From Amia ocellicauda (taxonomy: Eukaryota; Chordata; Actinopteri; Amiiformes; Amiidae), in the NCBI RefSeq assembly GCF_036373705.1, contig NW_027102664.1, forward strand, positions 124,001 to 188,000: a stretch of 64,000 bases of DNA. Reading direction: 5' to 3'. This document shows, piece by piece, positions 49,741 to 61,444 of the stretch. How positions within the stretch are numbered: the stretch's first letter is position 1; each line of letters begins with the position of its first letter. Under the pieces are notes generated by a model. That model had not been told where the DNA came from. It saw nothing but the letters and a program-made list of their open reading frames with translations, and did not search any database. Made by a program: the position numbers and the translations under genes.

Positions 49741-49924
49741 AGTAGATAGTAGGGTTTTATGGGCGCGGCCTATTTTGTTATGACGTATGCCCTAAGCTTA
49801 TTAATATTCCTACGTCATAATTGGGAGGCGTGATTTTAGGTAGAGTTATTTCCTTAATTATTCCTACGTCATATCCGTCAGAAAGTGTACACCCATAAAA
49901 CCCTGAACAACAAGGCCGCCCATA
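49741..49924 (+). repeat. Left terminal inverted repeat, element 4
   Basis: About 184 bp, nearly identical to 14692-14875. Confidence 0.95.
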
Positions 49925-50860
49925 ACCTGTTGTTCTTGTTGTTCTTGTTGGTCAACTGTAGAGTGTGAATGGGTCGGCTCTTCCTGTAGTGTTTGGGGGT
50001 CTTTTTTAAATATACATGTAATGGTTTAGTAAATCTAAACCGTTATAAGATCAACAAGTTCTGTTGTCTGTAATGGTCCCAGGTCTTAACAATGCCAGTT
50101 TTGAATAGTGCGTTTATCATATTCACACTGTCTCTGTCTGTCTCTCTCTCTCTCTCGCCCAATCATTTTATAAGATCAACAAGTTCTGTTGTCTGTTATG
50201 ATCCCAGGTCCTAACAATGCCTGTTTTGCATAGGGTACTTATGTTATCCACACTGTATCTGGCTCTGTCTCTCCCCTCAAATTTAATTAAAAATAAAATT
50301 AAAAAAGAGGGTGTGTGTGTGGGTGTTTGTGTGTATAGGTTAATTGTTTTTGTAAAAAAAAAAAAAAAAAGCTGTGGTTATATTTTATCTCTCACATAAT
50401 GTGTTCAGTCGTTTTACTTAAATACATTCTAGGGTCTTAAAGCTCATAAGAGTTAGACTTAAGATAAGGATATGCTTTTAAGGTATTTTAGCAGTCTCAA
50501 TCCCTGATGATAAGGAATCGTTTAAAAAATAAAAACAACTGATCACTCAATGCTAAATAGATCACAACACTCAAGGCTAAATCACTCACACCATGGGTGG
50601 CGGGGGTGGGCTCAGACAACAGTACGTATGGCATGTGGTATCAAAACATTCAGAATACTTTTAACCTATATAATTTATAAGCTTTGTAAAATAAACCCAA
50701 ATATCTCTTTTGCGGGGATAAACGCTGTTCTGAGTAGTTTGTGACTTGTTTAATACCAAACAAAGCATCGCTATTAAAAAAAAAAAAAAATCACTGTAAA
50801 AGCGCTAGTTATTTTAGATCTTTATAGTTAGTTTCTTGGCTCAGGTTGTTTTTTAGCGCT
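49925..50860 (+). other. Left-end non-coding region, element 4
   Basis: Tandem repeat at 50044-50275 and the same microsatellites and A-tracts as elements 2 and 3. It agrees with element 2 rather than element 3 at several variable sites (ATACATGTAATGG, GTGTTTGGGG). No gene seen. Confidence 0.6.
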
Positions 50861-50866
50861 TATAAA
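50861..50866 (+). promoter_or_regulatory. TATA box of the spliced gene, element 4
   Basis: GCGCTTATAAAGGCC, about 180 nt before the ATG at 51040. Confidence 0.58.
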
Positions 50867-51039
50867 GGCCTGCAATATTCTTAGTGGTTTGTTGACTATA
50901 GGTCTTGATGCACAAAGGCCAGACCAGAACAATGCCTTACAAGCAGATCCGGCATGTGGCCATCAGTATAAGTATGAAGGTCTGGTCTTCAGCTCGACAG
51001 ACTCATACTGACCTTTCGATTTAAGACTAAAGATCAACA

Positions 51040-53074
51040 ATGTCCGGAAACAACATCAGCGACTTCGATTTAAACGAGTTTTTAGGCAAGTCTTCAGATT
51101 CTTTTCATTGACTCAGAGCGTGTTGTGTGCATGTATTGTAAATAAGGCTATAACATCTGTTTTAAGTTTTGTAAAATTATTTTTCAGCCAGTCAACAGGA
51201 GTTAATTCCAAACGCTGAGGAGATCATCTGGAACAACGACGGTAAGATTTTTGTGTTTGCGCTCATGGGTTCTTATGTATGGGTGTGTGTGGTTTTGAAG
51301 CGGCTCATTAGAGTTATGAAAACGTTTTAATATATATTAATGCCGGTCTCTTTAATTACACAGAAACTATCGAAAGGCCTGTGATTAATGTCTCGACCAA
51401 GAGAAGTGGTTGTCCCTAGACAGGCTGTCTGCCGACCGGGTAAGAACTAAACCCCTGTTTGTTTGTATAACGTTTCTGTAAGATGTTTGAGTCCAGTTTT
51501 GTTAATTTTAAAAAAATTATCCTGTCTAACAGTATTAAGAAACGTGGTTCGAGACAACGAAAGGCCTTCCACATCGAGGGCTTGTTTCGTTTTACCTTCG
51601 AGAACCGTAACCTTTCAAGAATCTGAAAGGCCGTCAGCCCCGGTATCTGATAGCTGTGAGTATATGTCTGCAGCCTGTAAGAGGTTAAAGCTTTTTATAA
51701 AGCGGTGTGGTTAAAGGTTAAACATGTCTCTTACCTTCACAGCGGTGCAAAAAGCTAAACCAGCCGAAAAACATAAGAAACGATTATTCTGTGGAGGTAA
51801 GTAAGATCTTTCAAACTTTAATGTTTTTAAAAGGGCTTTGTTTGCCCGTTGAGGGCTAATATTTAAGCGATGGGTGACCGTTTCCTGTAGGGCGGGGGGT
51901 TCTGGGAAAGATCTTTAGAAGTCCGGACAGATCTAGGCTTGTTTCTGGGGAACGTGTTTAGAAATGACCGATTGCCGTACCGTCTGGTTAGGAAGTAAAG
52001 CCGTCCGAAAGGGTTTAGTAAGTTGTTTGGCTTATCTCCCGCTATTATACTTCTGTTTTAAAGTGGTTGTAGGAAAAGGCTTGAAGGTGTTCATTGTATT
52101 TAATATTTAAACAGATCGTGAAAACGTTTGTGAAACAGGAAGTCCCGGGATCAGGAAGCGTTTACACTTGGAAGGTTCGTTTAAAAATGAAATGTTGTTG
52201 TGTGTGTGTGTGTTTTATTAACAATATTACAGTTTTTAAAGAAACATTTAAGAAACAGTTTATTTACAGCGGCTTCTCTGTTTTACATTTATTATCAAGT
52301 CCTAATAAATATATTGTCTGTAAATAATAAGGCGTTGTAGTGAATGTCTAAGGCTATTTTCAAAGGTCTAAAAAAGCTAAAGGTTTTGAATGTGCTGGAC
52401 ATGTTGTTTTAAGTTTGATTTCTGTCTCCGTTTAAAGATGTAAATGTAATGTATATTTTTATTCTTCCCAAGACTCTTGGGATAGTCATTCTGTGGATGA
52501 GCTATTGAGGACAATTACCCCGTCTAAGTGGGATCAAACATCTTCCCCGGTGAGATCACCGATAGGATCCCCCACGGTGGTCTTGGAGACCCCCCAACAT
52601 CTACTCAGGCCACAGCCTTCTGGGGGTAATTCAACACCCCAGATTCAGCCCGCCGCATTGTCGGGCGGAACAAATACAGGCATCCAACAACCTCAGGGGT
52701 CGCCGTCAGTCAGGGCTGACACACCACCCAACGACGGCCTGGTTTCAACATCGTCCCCCCAGACCCGTTTCTTGGCTACAGAAACGCGGAACAGTACCCC
52801 GCGCTTGGCCAGGGTGTCACCGCAAAGGCCTTCTTGGTCTCCGTCCATGAGTATACGCTCGCTCCCTGCCTCCTTCGACCGAGATTTACCGGAGCGACCA
52901 TCCTTTGAAGCTGAGCCAGGCCACCAGCCCCCGGAGCTACTTCCTGAAGGTCGGCATGAGTTGCTACATACTTAGTTACAAAATCAAAGACTTGTGTTAG
53001 TGGGGCAAAACCTGGTGATAGAGAGCCAAAACACCCTTATTAATACCCTTACTAACGAATTGTACCGTATTTAA
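51040..53074 (+). pseudogene. Seven-exon Pro/Ser-rich gene, broken (element 4)
   Basis: Exons by comparison: 51040-51085, 51188-51241, 51364-51439, 51533-51655, 51743-51796, 52115-52174, 52473-53074. Exon 3 has lost 8 nt (GTCTCGACC), which shifts the frame, and the last exon has TAG at 52973-52975. Splice sites are unchanged. Confidence 0.72.
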
Positions 53075-53257
53075 TGTATTAATAGACACAAAACGCCTTA
53101 CTATTGTGGGTTGTTGGAAAAATAAAAAATAAATTAAAAAATGTCCTGACTTGGTAAAAGAACTCACAAACTAAAGGATTATGAACATGCTAGGGCCCCA
53201 AAAAGACCTTCCCGAGAGAACATCCCCGGCCCTGTTGTGAACTCCTCTGATGTCCCA

Positions 53258-54055
53258 ATGAACCTGGAACTATTACAAATGATAAATAATTTAAATAACC
53301 CCCAATTACCACCGATAGAATGTGAATTAACAGACTTACCGGTGAACCCCGACCTGTTACAGATGGTCAATGATCTAAATAACCACCTCCCACCGGTAGC
53401 GCTTATAGAGGTTCACCCCCTAGTTCACCCCGATTTGTTTGAAATGGTGGAGGCTTTGGAGGAGCTACCCCGACCAAATTCTGCCCCTATTATAAATTAT
53501 TTGAGACAATTAGAACACAGGATGGCGGCAGAAGCAGCCATCACTATAGAGGAGGGTCTTGACATTAACCGGTTGGATATCTTTGAAGGACTTTTACAGG
53601 CTTTAAATGAGCCTCCTCAAAAAGGGGGTTTTGTAGATGTCAGCAGTGGGGGTGTTCGGAATGTGGAGGGTTCTGAGACTGATAAGGCTGTGGAGGACAT
53701 GCTCTGTGAGAATGTAGGGGGTGAAGGCTTTGTTCAAAATGATGATGTGTCCAAGAGTACCAGTGATCCCGTGATTATAGATAGACCGGCCTATAACAAT
53801 TTTGAAATGGTTCAGCGTTTTAATTTTGCAGAACTTTTAAATTGTGACAATTATGCAGAAATATTTGTCAACATACACGAGGCCTTGCAGAAAATGCTTG
53901 AACAGGTTGCTGAAAGGGTCAGACCTCGAGATGTTGTACAGTTAGAACTCAGAGGGGATGATTTGTTTAGCAACCTATCTGTAATGCTGAGTGGAGATAA
54001 TTTAGATGTCTGGCTAAAATCGAAGCGTTATTGCAAAGTAACGCAGCCATCTTAG
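53258..54055 (+). CDS. PolB N-terminal region, separate frame (element 4)
   Basis: Open as in elements 2 and 3. ATG-TCC-TGA lies upstream near 53141 and the CTA-AAA-T site at 54014-54020. Confidence 0.58.
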   Translation: MNLELLQMINNLNNPQLPPIECELTDLPVNPDLLQMVNDLNNHLPPVALIEVHPLVHPDLFEMVEALEELPRPNSAPIINYLRQLEHRMAAEAAITIEEGLDINRLDIFEGLLQALNEPPQKGGFVDVSSGGVRNVEGSETDKAVEDMLCENVGGEGFVQNDDVSKSTSDPVIIDRPAYNNFEMVQRFNFAELLNCDNYAEIFVNIHEALQKMLEQVAERVRPRDVVQLELRGDDLFSNLSVMLSGDNLDVWLKSKRYCKVTQPS

Positions 54056-55185
54056 CTGATGAAAGTCTGTCTCTGGTAATGAATGTGGTTCGTAACCCTG
54101 AGGGTGGGGCGCTTAGAAGACTGTCGAAATGCTTGAAGAACGACATAATTAGGACCAAGCTCAGGCAATTAGTGGTGAGTTCCAGTGGGGACAATAAGCT
54201 CTGTTTTGCTTACAGTTTAATAAAACTACTCACCCCCGACATGCCTGAACCCCAAGCTCTGCAAGAGGCTTTAATGCTTCATCAGAGGGCCGGCTTAAAC
54301 TCTCAACAGATGGTTACCTTTTCAGACATCACCAAGTTTGAGGAGTTGTTGTCTTTAAAAATTGTTGTGTGGTACCGTTGTGAGGTAAAGGAAGTATTTG
54401 TGAAATTTCAGATACATCCTGAAACCCATACACAGACACTGTTTCTCTTCCTAAGTGATAGTCATTACTTTGGAATAAAGAGTTTGACGGCTTTTTTGGG
54501 TTGTTCGTATGTTTGTCATTGGTGTTATAAGGCCTTCATTGATAAGCTTAAGCACCGCTGTGACGGTTACTGTAACGTCTGTTTCAATCCGCAATGTCGT
54601 AAGGGTTTGGCCCCTACCATCCGATGTAAAGATTGCTTAAGGATTTGTCTCTCAGCGTTCTGTTTTTCCGAGCATAAGGTACAGAGGGCCGCTGCTGAGG
54701 GGGTTAAAAAACGGAGTTATTGTGATCAAACTAAATATTGCCCGCAGTGTTGCCTCCAGTACCGTTTTCATGAGGTTAAACCACACAAATGTCTGGAGCC
54801 GAGATGCAGGATCTGTAATGCTGATTTAACCCCGGGGTCCGAACACCAGTGCTTTATTCAGCCGGTTAAAAAGGAGCCGCCGCACAACCGGTATGTCTTT
54901 TTTGCTTTTGAATGCCGGCAAGAAAACGGGGTCCACGTTGCTAATTATATACACTGTATTGACATGTTGGATCGTGAGTGGTCAGCTAGCGGTGAGAGTT
55001 GTGTCAGGGATTTCTTTACGCGGTATCGCGGTCCAAAATACCTCAATTACACATTTATTGCCCACAATGCTAAGGGTTATGATTCTTACATTTTGATGAA
55101 GTATCTGGTGGAAAATGGGGTGACCCCAAAAATAATAGCTCAGGGTAGCAAGATCATGTGTTTCACCGACGAAGCTTTCAACTAA
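54019..55185 (+). pseudogene. PolB Cys-rich and exonuclease region (element 4)
   Basis: 388 codons open up to the shared TAA. Cys array complete; exonuclease I reads FFAFECRQ as in element 3. Confidence 0.84.
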
Positions 55186-57369
55186 CGTTACATAGACTCG
55201 TTAAATTTCCTCCCCATGAAATTGAGCGCTTTGCCTAAGGCTCTGGGTTTTGAGGCTCAGAAGAAAGGTTGGTTCTGCCATTTTTTTAATACTAAGGACA
55301 CTCAAAATTATCGAGGGTCCTACCCGCCCGCCTCTTATTATGGGGTTGATACTATGATGTCTCATGAGAGGGAGGAATTCTTTAAATGGTACAATACGGT
55401 TAAGGGAGGTGTTTTTGATTTCCGAGAAGAGATGGCCTCTTATTGTAAAAATGATGTGGTGATCCTTAAAGAAGCCTGTGTGCGTTTCTGCGCCGAGGTT
55501 ATCAACACATCGGGTCTCGACCCTTTGCAAAGTGTGACCATAACGTCTCTCTGCATGAAAATGTATCGGTCCAATTTCTTGCAGAAAAACACTATAGCGG
55601 TCACCACTTCTGACAACTATCGTGCTAGACAAAAGAACTTTTCGACTGTCTCCATACAGTGGCTGGAATACCTGAGTGCCCGGGATAACATCTTCATCAG
55701 ACATGCTTTAAATCAAGGGGAAGTCAAAATGGGGCCTTACTACTTAGACGGTTTTAGCGACGTGTCCGGGCGGCGTACCGCTTATGAGTTTGCAGGTTGT
55801 ATTTACCATGGCTGTCCTCAGTGCTTCGACCCAAACACCTTTAACCCCGTAACACAAAAACTCTGCGGTGATATGTACTATGATTTCCAGGAACGAATTG
55901 AAACTTTAAAAAACACCTATGGTTTGAACGTGCTGGTGATTTGGAAACACGAGTGGACGACCCTGAAGCAACAGGAAGCGGGGGTACAACGGTTTATGGA
56001 AACCTTGGACTTTCCTGAACGTCTAGAGCCCCGGGATGCGTTATTTGGGGGTCGTACCAACGCCCTCTGTTTACATTATGAGGTAAAGGAGGGTGAGAGA
56101 GTAGATTACTATGATTTCACCAGTCTGTACCCTTATGTCAACAAGACCAAAATGTACCCGGTGGGGCGTCCAACCATTGTTTATCGTGACTTTCTCGAAA
56201 TCGGACATTACTTTGGTTTGATCAAAGTCACCATGTACCCTCCTCGCGAGCTGTTCTTACCCATGTTGCCTTACAGGTGTTCGGGAAAATTGATGTTCCC
56301 TCTGTGTAGAACGTGTGTGGAAACTGAAAATCAAACTACCTCTTGTCTGCACAGTGATGAAGAGAGAGCGCTGACGGGTGTCTGGTGTAGCATTGAGCTT
56401 GACAAGGCGGTGTAGAAAGGTTACAGAGTCGGTAAGGTGAATGAGGTTTGGCATTTTTCTGAAAAATCTGATACTCTTTTTGCTGATTACATTATGACCC
56501 ATCTGAAAGGGAAACAGGAGGCATCGGGCTATCCCTCATGGTGTGTTGACTCCGCGGCCAAAGAGCGATACGTTCAGCAATATTTTGAAAAGGAAGGGAT
56601 CCGTCTAGAGCCGGGGAACATAACTGTAAACCCCGCCAAGAGACAAATGTCCAAACAGATTTTAAACAGTCTGTGGGGTAAGTTTGGGGAAAGAAATTAC
56701 CGTCTAAACACAACCTTGATTAAAACCCCTGAACAGTTTATAGAATTTATGTTTTCCAAACAACATGCAGTATCACACTTTCAATTCTTAAATGACCACG
56801 TGGCACAGGTCCAGTGGAGGGCCCCTAAAGATTTCCCCACCAAACAGGGGAACGTTAATGTTTTCATAGCGGTTTTTACCACGGCTTACGCCCGGCTTGA
56901 ACTGTACAACTTAATGGATCAGTTGCAGGAACGCACGCTCTATCATGATACTGACTCTGTAATCTTTGTCACCAGGCCAGGGGATTGGGTCCCTCCCCTC
57001 GGGGACTACCTTGGGGAGTTAACGAGCGAACTAGATCCTCAGGACCACATAGTGGAGTTTGTTTCAGGGGGTCCTAAGACTTACGCATACAGAACGGCTG
57101 CGGGTAAGACCTGTATGAAAGTTAAGGGTTTCACTCTGAACCATTGTAACAACAAGCTCATTAACATCAAGTCTCTGACGACCCTGGTAGAAAGTTTTGT
57201 AACCGAGAAAGACGCGCCTCCTCGTGAGATTATTACAGCCGGAAATCAGATCTATCGCAATAAAAAGGGGTAAATGTTGGAAAATAGATCACTAAACAAA
57301 CGATTCAGGGTGGTGTACAATAAAAGAGTGTTGAAGACTGATTATACCACTCTGCCTTATGGATATTAG
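55186..57369 (+). pseudogene. PolB polymerase domain, two stops (element 4)
   Basis: TAG at 56413-56415 (shared with element 2) and TAA at 57271-57273 (private, in KKGYTLE). Motifs A, B and C are recognisable, with KQILNSLWG in motif B. Confidence 0.88.
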
Positions 57370-58030
57370 CGGTGGTTTTGATAACAGACTTCAACACCCT
57401 TTCTCCTGTATTATAGCTGGTCCCTCCAATTCGGGGAAGAGCTATCTTATAAAGAACATCATAGAAGATGTGGACGCAACCAAGTCCCAAGCTCTTGACA
57501 ACATAGTGTGGTGTTACTCTTGCTGGCAACCTCTCTACGATGATTTGGCTTCGAAAAAAAATAATCTGAAATTTGTGCAAGGTCTCCCCGCCTTGTTGTG
57601 TGACGATGACTTGTTCCCGCCCGGTCAAACTAATCTAGTGATCCTTGATGACCTGATGGAGCAGGCCGGTGACAACAGTGAAGTGGAAAAAGCTTTCACA
57701 AAGTACACTCATCATAGGAATTTAAGTATTATTTATTTAGTTCAAAATCTATTTTTTCAAGGTAAAAAAAGCCGCACTATTAATTTAAATGCCAATTATA
57801 TAATTCTTTTTAAAAACCCCAGAGATAAACTACAGGTCACCGTCTTGGCTCGTCAAATGTACCCTAACCAGACCAAGTTCTTTTTGGAGGCATTTGAGGA
57901 TGCCACCAAAAAACCCTACGGGTACTTGATTGCAGACTTAAAAGCACAAACCCCAGAAGACTTTCGCCTCAGAACAGGTTTGTGCCCGCCCGATTGGCCG
58001 GCAGTGTATGTGCTAAAGAAAAGGAAATAA
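57359..58030 (+). CDS. Packaging ATPase (element 4)
   Basis: Open, 223 codons; private changes DATKSQ and LPALLCD. Walker A and B intact. Confidence 0.88.
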   Translation: MDISGGFDNRLQHPFSCIIAGPSNSGKSYLIKNIIEDVDATKSQALDNIVWCYSCWQPLYDDLASKKNNLKFVQGLPALLCDDDLFPPGQTNLVILDDLMEQAGDNSEVEKAFTKYTHHRNLSIIYLVQNLFFQGKKSRTINLNANYIILFKNPRDKLQVTVLARQMYPNQTKFFLEAFEDATKKPYGYLIADLKAQTPEDFRLRTGLCPPDWPAVYVLKKRK

Positions 58031-58036
58031 ATAAGA

Positions 58037-58372
58037 ATGTCTGTTCGGATTAAAAGAAATCTGCCACTTTTGCAAATGTTATTTGAGGGGAGCCCGCGCC
58101 ATAGGAAAGCTGTGCTGGCAGGGGCCCCCTCGGATTTGATCGAGACCCTGTGTGAAATAGCTTTTAACATCTTACGTGGTAATATACCCCTAACCCCTTC
58201 TCAACATTCTAAACTCAAAAAACAAAAAGCGGTTATCAAGATCATCGCTAATAAGAAGTATTCTATTAAAAGAAAAAGAAAGAAGATTAATCAAACCGGG
58301 GGTTTTATAGGACCGCTGTTGAGCATAGCCGTGCCTTTCCTAACCAGTCTTCTAGCTTCCAGAGTGGGTTAA
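58037..58372 (+). CDS. 111-aa basic/hydrophobic protein (element 4)
   Basis: Open, identical in predicted sequence to the copy in element 3. Confidence 0.73.
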   Translation: MSVRIKRNLPLLQMLFEGSPRHRKAVLAGAPSDLIETLCEIAFNILRGNIPLTPSQHSKLKKQKAVIKIIANKKYSIKRKRKKINQTGGFIGPLLSIAVPFLTSLLASRVG

Positions 58373-58374
58373 TA

Positions 58375-59118
58375 ATGGAATATGCTCAGAAAATGTTTTT
58401 GATCCCTCAGGAGCAGCTTGAGAAACTGAGAAAAAATGTTGTCGGGCCAGAGCCCATTAGACAAACGGCCGAAAACAACCTGGACTCTGAAATGAAAGCT
58501 ATACAGGCCAGGGCCGATTTAAATCAGTATTCCAAAGCCCAGTTGTATACCAACACGTTACAGCGCTACCTCCATTTGGTTAGACAGGGTGAAAAAGATC
58601 AAAACATTTTAACTTTAACCATGGCCTCTCAAGAAAATGGTTCTGGGGCTGATGCGGGGGGTACGGTTGATAAAGATGTTGCGGTGACCGAACCTGTTGA
58701 GAGTTCAGAGGGAGATGTTGTAACGGATGTTTTGAGAAACATGCCGGCCAGAAGCAAAAGACATGCAGAATATATCCTGCACAAAATGGTTCAGAAACCG
58801 CGGGTAACGGCTTGGAATGAACAGGGTGAATTTGTTTTTAAAGGACAACTGATCAAAGGTTCACACATGTTTGATTTGTTGAAGAGTGTCACTAGCACTA
58901 ATAAGGTACCCGATAGTCGCCGACCTGTAGGCTGGAATGCTTTCCTACAGGCGATGGCCTGTCTGAACATGCCCCAATCCACAGTTCCTAACCAGGAAAC
59001 GCGACAAAAATTCCATCTGTGTAAAGAGGTGGAGCCTGATCTGACTCCGATATCTCATTACTCTGACCGTGCTGAGCGACCATCCTCAGGATCAATCCAT
59101 CGTTGGGAAGCTTATTAA
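58375..59118 (+). CDS. 247-aa protein of unknown function (element 4)
   Basis: Open; YLHLV for YLRLV and KFHLC near the end are private changes. Confidence 0.7.
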   Translation: MEYAQKMFLIPQEQLEKLRKNVVGPEPIRQTAENNLDSEMKAIQARADLNQYSKAQLYTNTLQRYLHLVRQGEKDQNILTLTMASQENGSGADAGGTVDKDVAVTEPVESSEGDVVTDVLRNMPARSKRHAEYILHKMVQKPRVTAWNEQGEFVFKGQLIKGSHMFDLLKSVTSTNKVPDSRRPVGWNAFLQAMACLNMPQSTVPNQETRQKFHLCKEVEPDLTPISHYSDRAERPSSGSIHRWEAY

Positions 59119-59297
59119 TCTCATGTTTTTATTTGTCTCCCCTGTAAATAATGACCCGACAAACAATTTTTTATTTAATTTTTTTTATTTTCAAATGTTG
59201 TACATTTATTTATAACATAACCCCTGCTTTGTATTAGAATTGTTTTGAATAAAAACAAAACTAATGATTCAAAGGCTGTTTTCATTATTTTTTCACC
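59119..59297. terminator. Convergent 3' junction (element 4)
   Basis: AATAAA at 59248-59253 (plus) and TTTATT at 59205-59210 (minus-strand signal). Confidence 0.6.
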
Positions 59298-59855
59298 TTA
59301 ACACGCATGACATCTTTTAAAATCCTCACAAGAACACCCCATCTGTATACATGGCTGGCTAGGGTCGTAAGTCATTGTGTTATAAGGGGGGGTCCACAGT
59401 GTACTGACAAACTCTGCCACTTTTTTATCATTTTGGCCTAAATCCTCACTGTACAAGGCCATAATATCGGGGTATGACCTTCCTTTAGATCTATGATATA
59501 AGAAAAACACACAGTGTTGACCACAAGTGAAGGTCTGAATACTTTGTACTTGACGACCGCTGTAAATGGTTTCTTGACAGTTGTTGAGCAGAAAGTTATT
59601 GATCTTCCGAGGGAAAGGTCTGAAATCCGGGGGGTTTCCATAGGAATCAAAAAATTCACCACGGTGGTCCTCCCTTAGATAAATAGCCAGCCAATGTTCT
59701 CCGGGCATATTTTTAGGGTGTGTGTTGATTATGTACATTGCAGGTAAATTCTTGATCTTAAATTTAGGCAGCTGATCGCAGGCGTAGACTCCTTGAAACA
59801 GTTTCCGTGAGCCGGCCAGGGCATTCATGATGTGGTTGAGCTCTCTGGTGTTCAT
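59298..59855 (-). CDS. Adenain-like protease (element 4)
   Basis: 185 aa, open, catalytic His, Asp, Gln and Cys positions present. Confidence 0.88.
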   Translation of the reverse strand: MNTRELNHIMNALAGSRKLFQGVYACDQLPKFKIKNLPAMYIINTHPKNMPGEHWLAIYLREDHRGEFFDSYGNPPDFRPFPRKINNFLLNNCQETIYSGRQVQSIQTFTCGQHCVFFLYHRSKGRSYPDIMALYSEDLGQNDKKVAEFVSTLWTPPYNTMTYDPSQPCIQMGCSCEDFKRCHAC

Positions 59856-59856
59856 T

Positions 59857-61443
59857 TTAATAATAATCATACAGAACGTTTCTCCTCTGATTCACCTCAA
59901 TAATGTTGTCAAACACAGCATACACGACCATATTTACAGTGCGTGGTAGAGGCTGCTTGAAACGCATCTCCAAACGCATATTGCCCGTCTTCATCAGTGA
60001 AAAATGTTGTCCACACTCTTCATCAGGGGTCAGGTTGAAACCGTTCAGGGTGTAACCGCTGCAGTATTCCCGGCGATCGATCAGCAGAGTTTGATCCTTG
60101 AGATGACGACCCGTAGCCAGTACTAGACTGTAATATTCACGAACCGCATTGCCGTTTTCAAAGTCAGGTTGAAAAGGTCTGGATGGAACCTGCACACCAT
60201 CGACGTACAACGCTATAAATTCCGCGTTAAAATGTTTAAAGTTAAAGGGGTTCTTGTTGTAAACCCCGGTAAATGCATCATTATCCACGAGACCTATAAT
60301 AACCTGTTTTGGGAGCTGTCCTAGAAACAGATTTTCCTGGTTCATCACCCGTGTCCCTGCGGGGATACTGTGGACTTTCATATAGACTCTTTCGATCGGG
60401 TACTTGGCGTTTGCCGTCATTAACGCCTGCGTGTGTCCTAATTTAACCGCCGGGGAGACGGACACTTTCTTCACAAACAGCGAGGCCAATAATATGGTCA
60501 GTTTATATTTTTCAGTATCAGGGGTCATCAGACAAAAAGCACTTTTACTACGGATCATTTTAATTTTAATGTCTACCCCGTTGAGCATGAGTTTTTCTTG
60601 GAAAAATATGTCTGCATGGATATGCCCCATTAGCTCAAAGGTCCTCCCTTCTGTTGAAGAGGCCGTTCTTTTTTGAAAACCCTTATTGAGTCCCTCTGGA
60701 TCCTTGTCGTCCATAGCTTCCGGGATGTCTTTGAAGAAAAGGCCGGGGCTGAACTGTTTGCTCAGGGTCTCCTCACTATAATTAAGGATACACTCCATCA
60801 TGGCTCTATAGGGGTAAGTATTGCTGCTTTGACTAATGAGCCGATCTCCCAGGGTCACATCCACCTGTGAAAACATGGTGGCCACCGGGTAATTGATGAC
60901 CCCAGCGTTGGCCGTCTTCTCGATTGCATCGCCATCCTCATCAGTCACTTTACAGTTCATTAAAATAAATGTGTTATTCAAATCAATATAATCCTCGCCA
61001 TTGCCAGCTATAAAAAACTCCAGAGGGGCCGTGTCTGAAATTTCCACGATATGTTGGAGAATGAGAGATTCTTCGTTTTTTGTTAGCCACGGATCTTCGT
61101 CGCCCCCTGGTGGACACATGCTGTTTCTTCTTTTACCCCCCCTCCTCGCCATTACCATGAGACCCGAACCCTCCTGATGCTCATGGCTAGCTGCCCGGTT
61201 CATAACATTGGTGAACACGTCACTAACAATATTTTTAGCCGCTGATTTCAAGTGGGGTCTGGCTATAGCAAAGCCTCTCTTAAGCAGGGGTACGGCCATT
61301 CTAAAGAGACCACGAAAGAGTCCTCCTAGACCGGCGCCATACATTGTGGGGGCTCCTACAATACCGGGCAAGCCGTTCCCGGCTTGCATCTTGTAATAAT
61401 CCACATAGGCGCTAGGATCTACATAACCCCTCGAGGTAGCCAT
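59857..61443 (-). CDS. Fusion frame: basic virion-like protein head + major capsid protein (element 4)
   Basis: 528-codon open frame from the basic-protein ATG (61443). The first about 115 residues are the Gly/amphipathic part of the basic protein. A 2-nt insertion in the C-run near 61104-61108 moves to another frame for about 20 residues. A deletion of about 210 bp near 61041 then joins it to the capsid gene at ISDTAPLEFF. The Arg/Lys tail and the first about 40 capsid residues are lost. The capsid part downstream is uninterrupted, the only such case in the window. Confidence 0.8.
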   Translation of the reverse strand: MATSRGYVDPSAYVDYYKMQAGNGLPGIVGAPTMYGAGLGGLFRGLFRMAVPLLKRGFAIARPHLKSAAKNIVSDVFTNVMNRAASHEHQEGSGLMVMARRGGKRRNSMCPPGGDEDPWLTKNEESLILQHIVEISDTAPLEFFIAGNGEDYIDLNNTFILMNCKVTDEDGDAIEKTANAGVINYPVATMFSQVDVTLGDRLISQSSNTYPYRAMMECILNYSEETLSKQFSPGLFFKDIPEAMDDKDPEGLNKGFQKRTASSTEGRTFELMGHIHADIFFQEKLMLNGVDIKIKMIRSKSAFCLMTPDTEKYKLTILLASLFVKKVSVSPAVKLGHTQALMTANAKYPIERVYMKVHSIPAGTRVMNQENLFLGQLPKQVIIGLVDNDAFTGVYNKNPFNFKHFNAEFIALYVDGVQVPSRPFQPDFENGNAVREYYSLVLATGRHLKDQTLLIDRREYCSGYTLNGFNLTPDEECGQHFSLMKTGNMRLEMRFKQPLPRTVNMVVYAVFDNIIEVNQRRNVLYDYY

Positions 61444-61444
61444 T

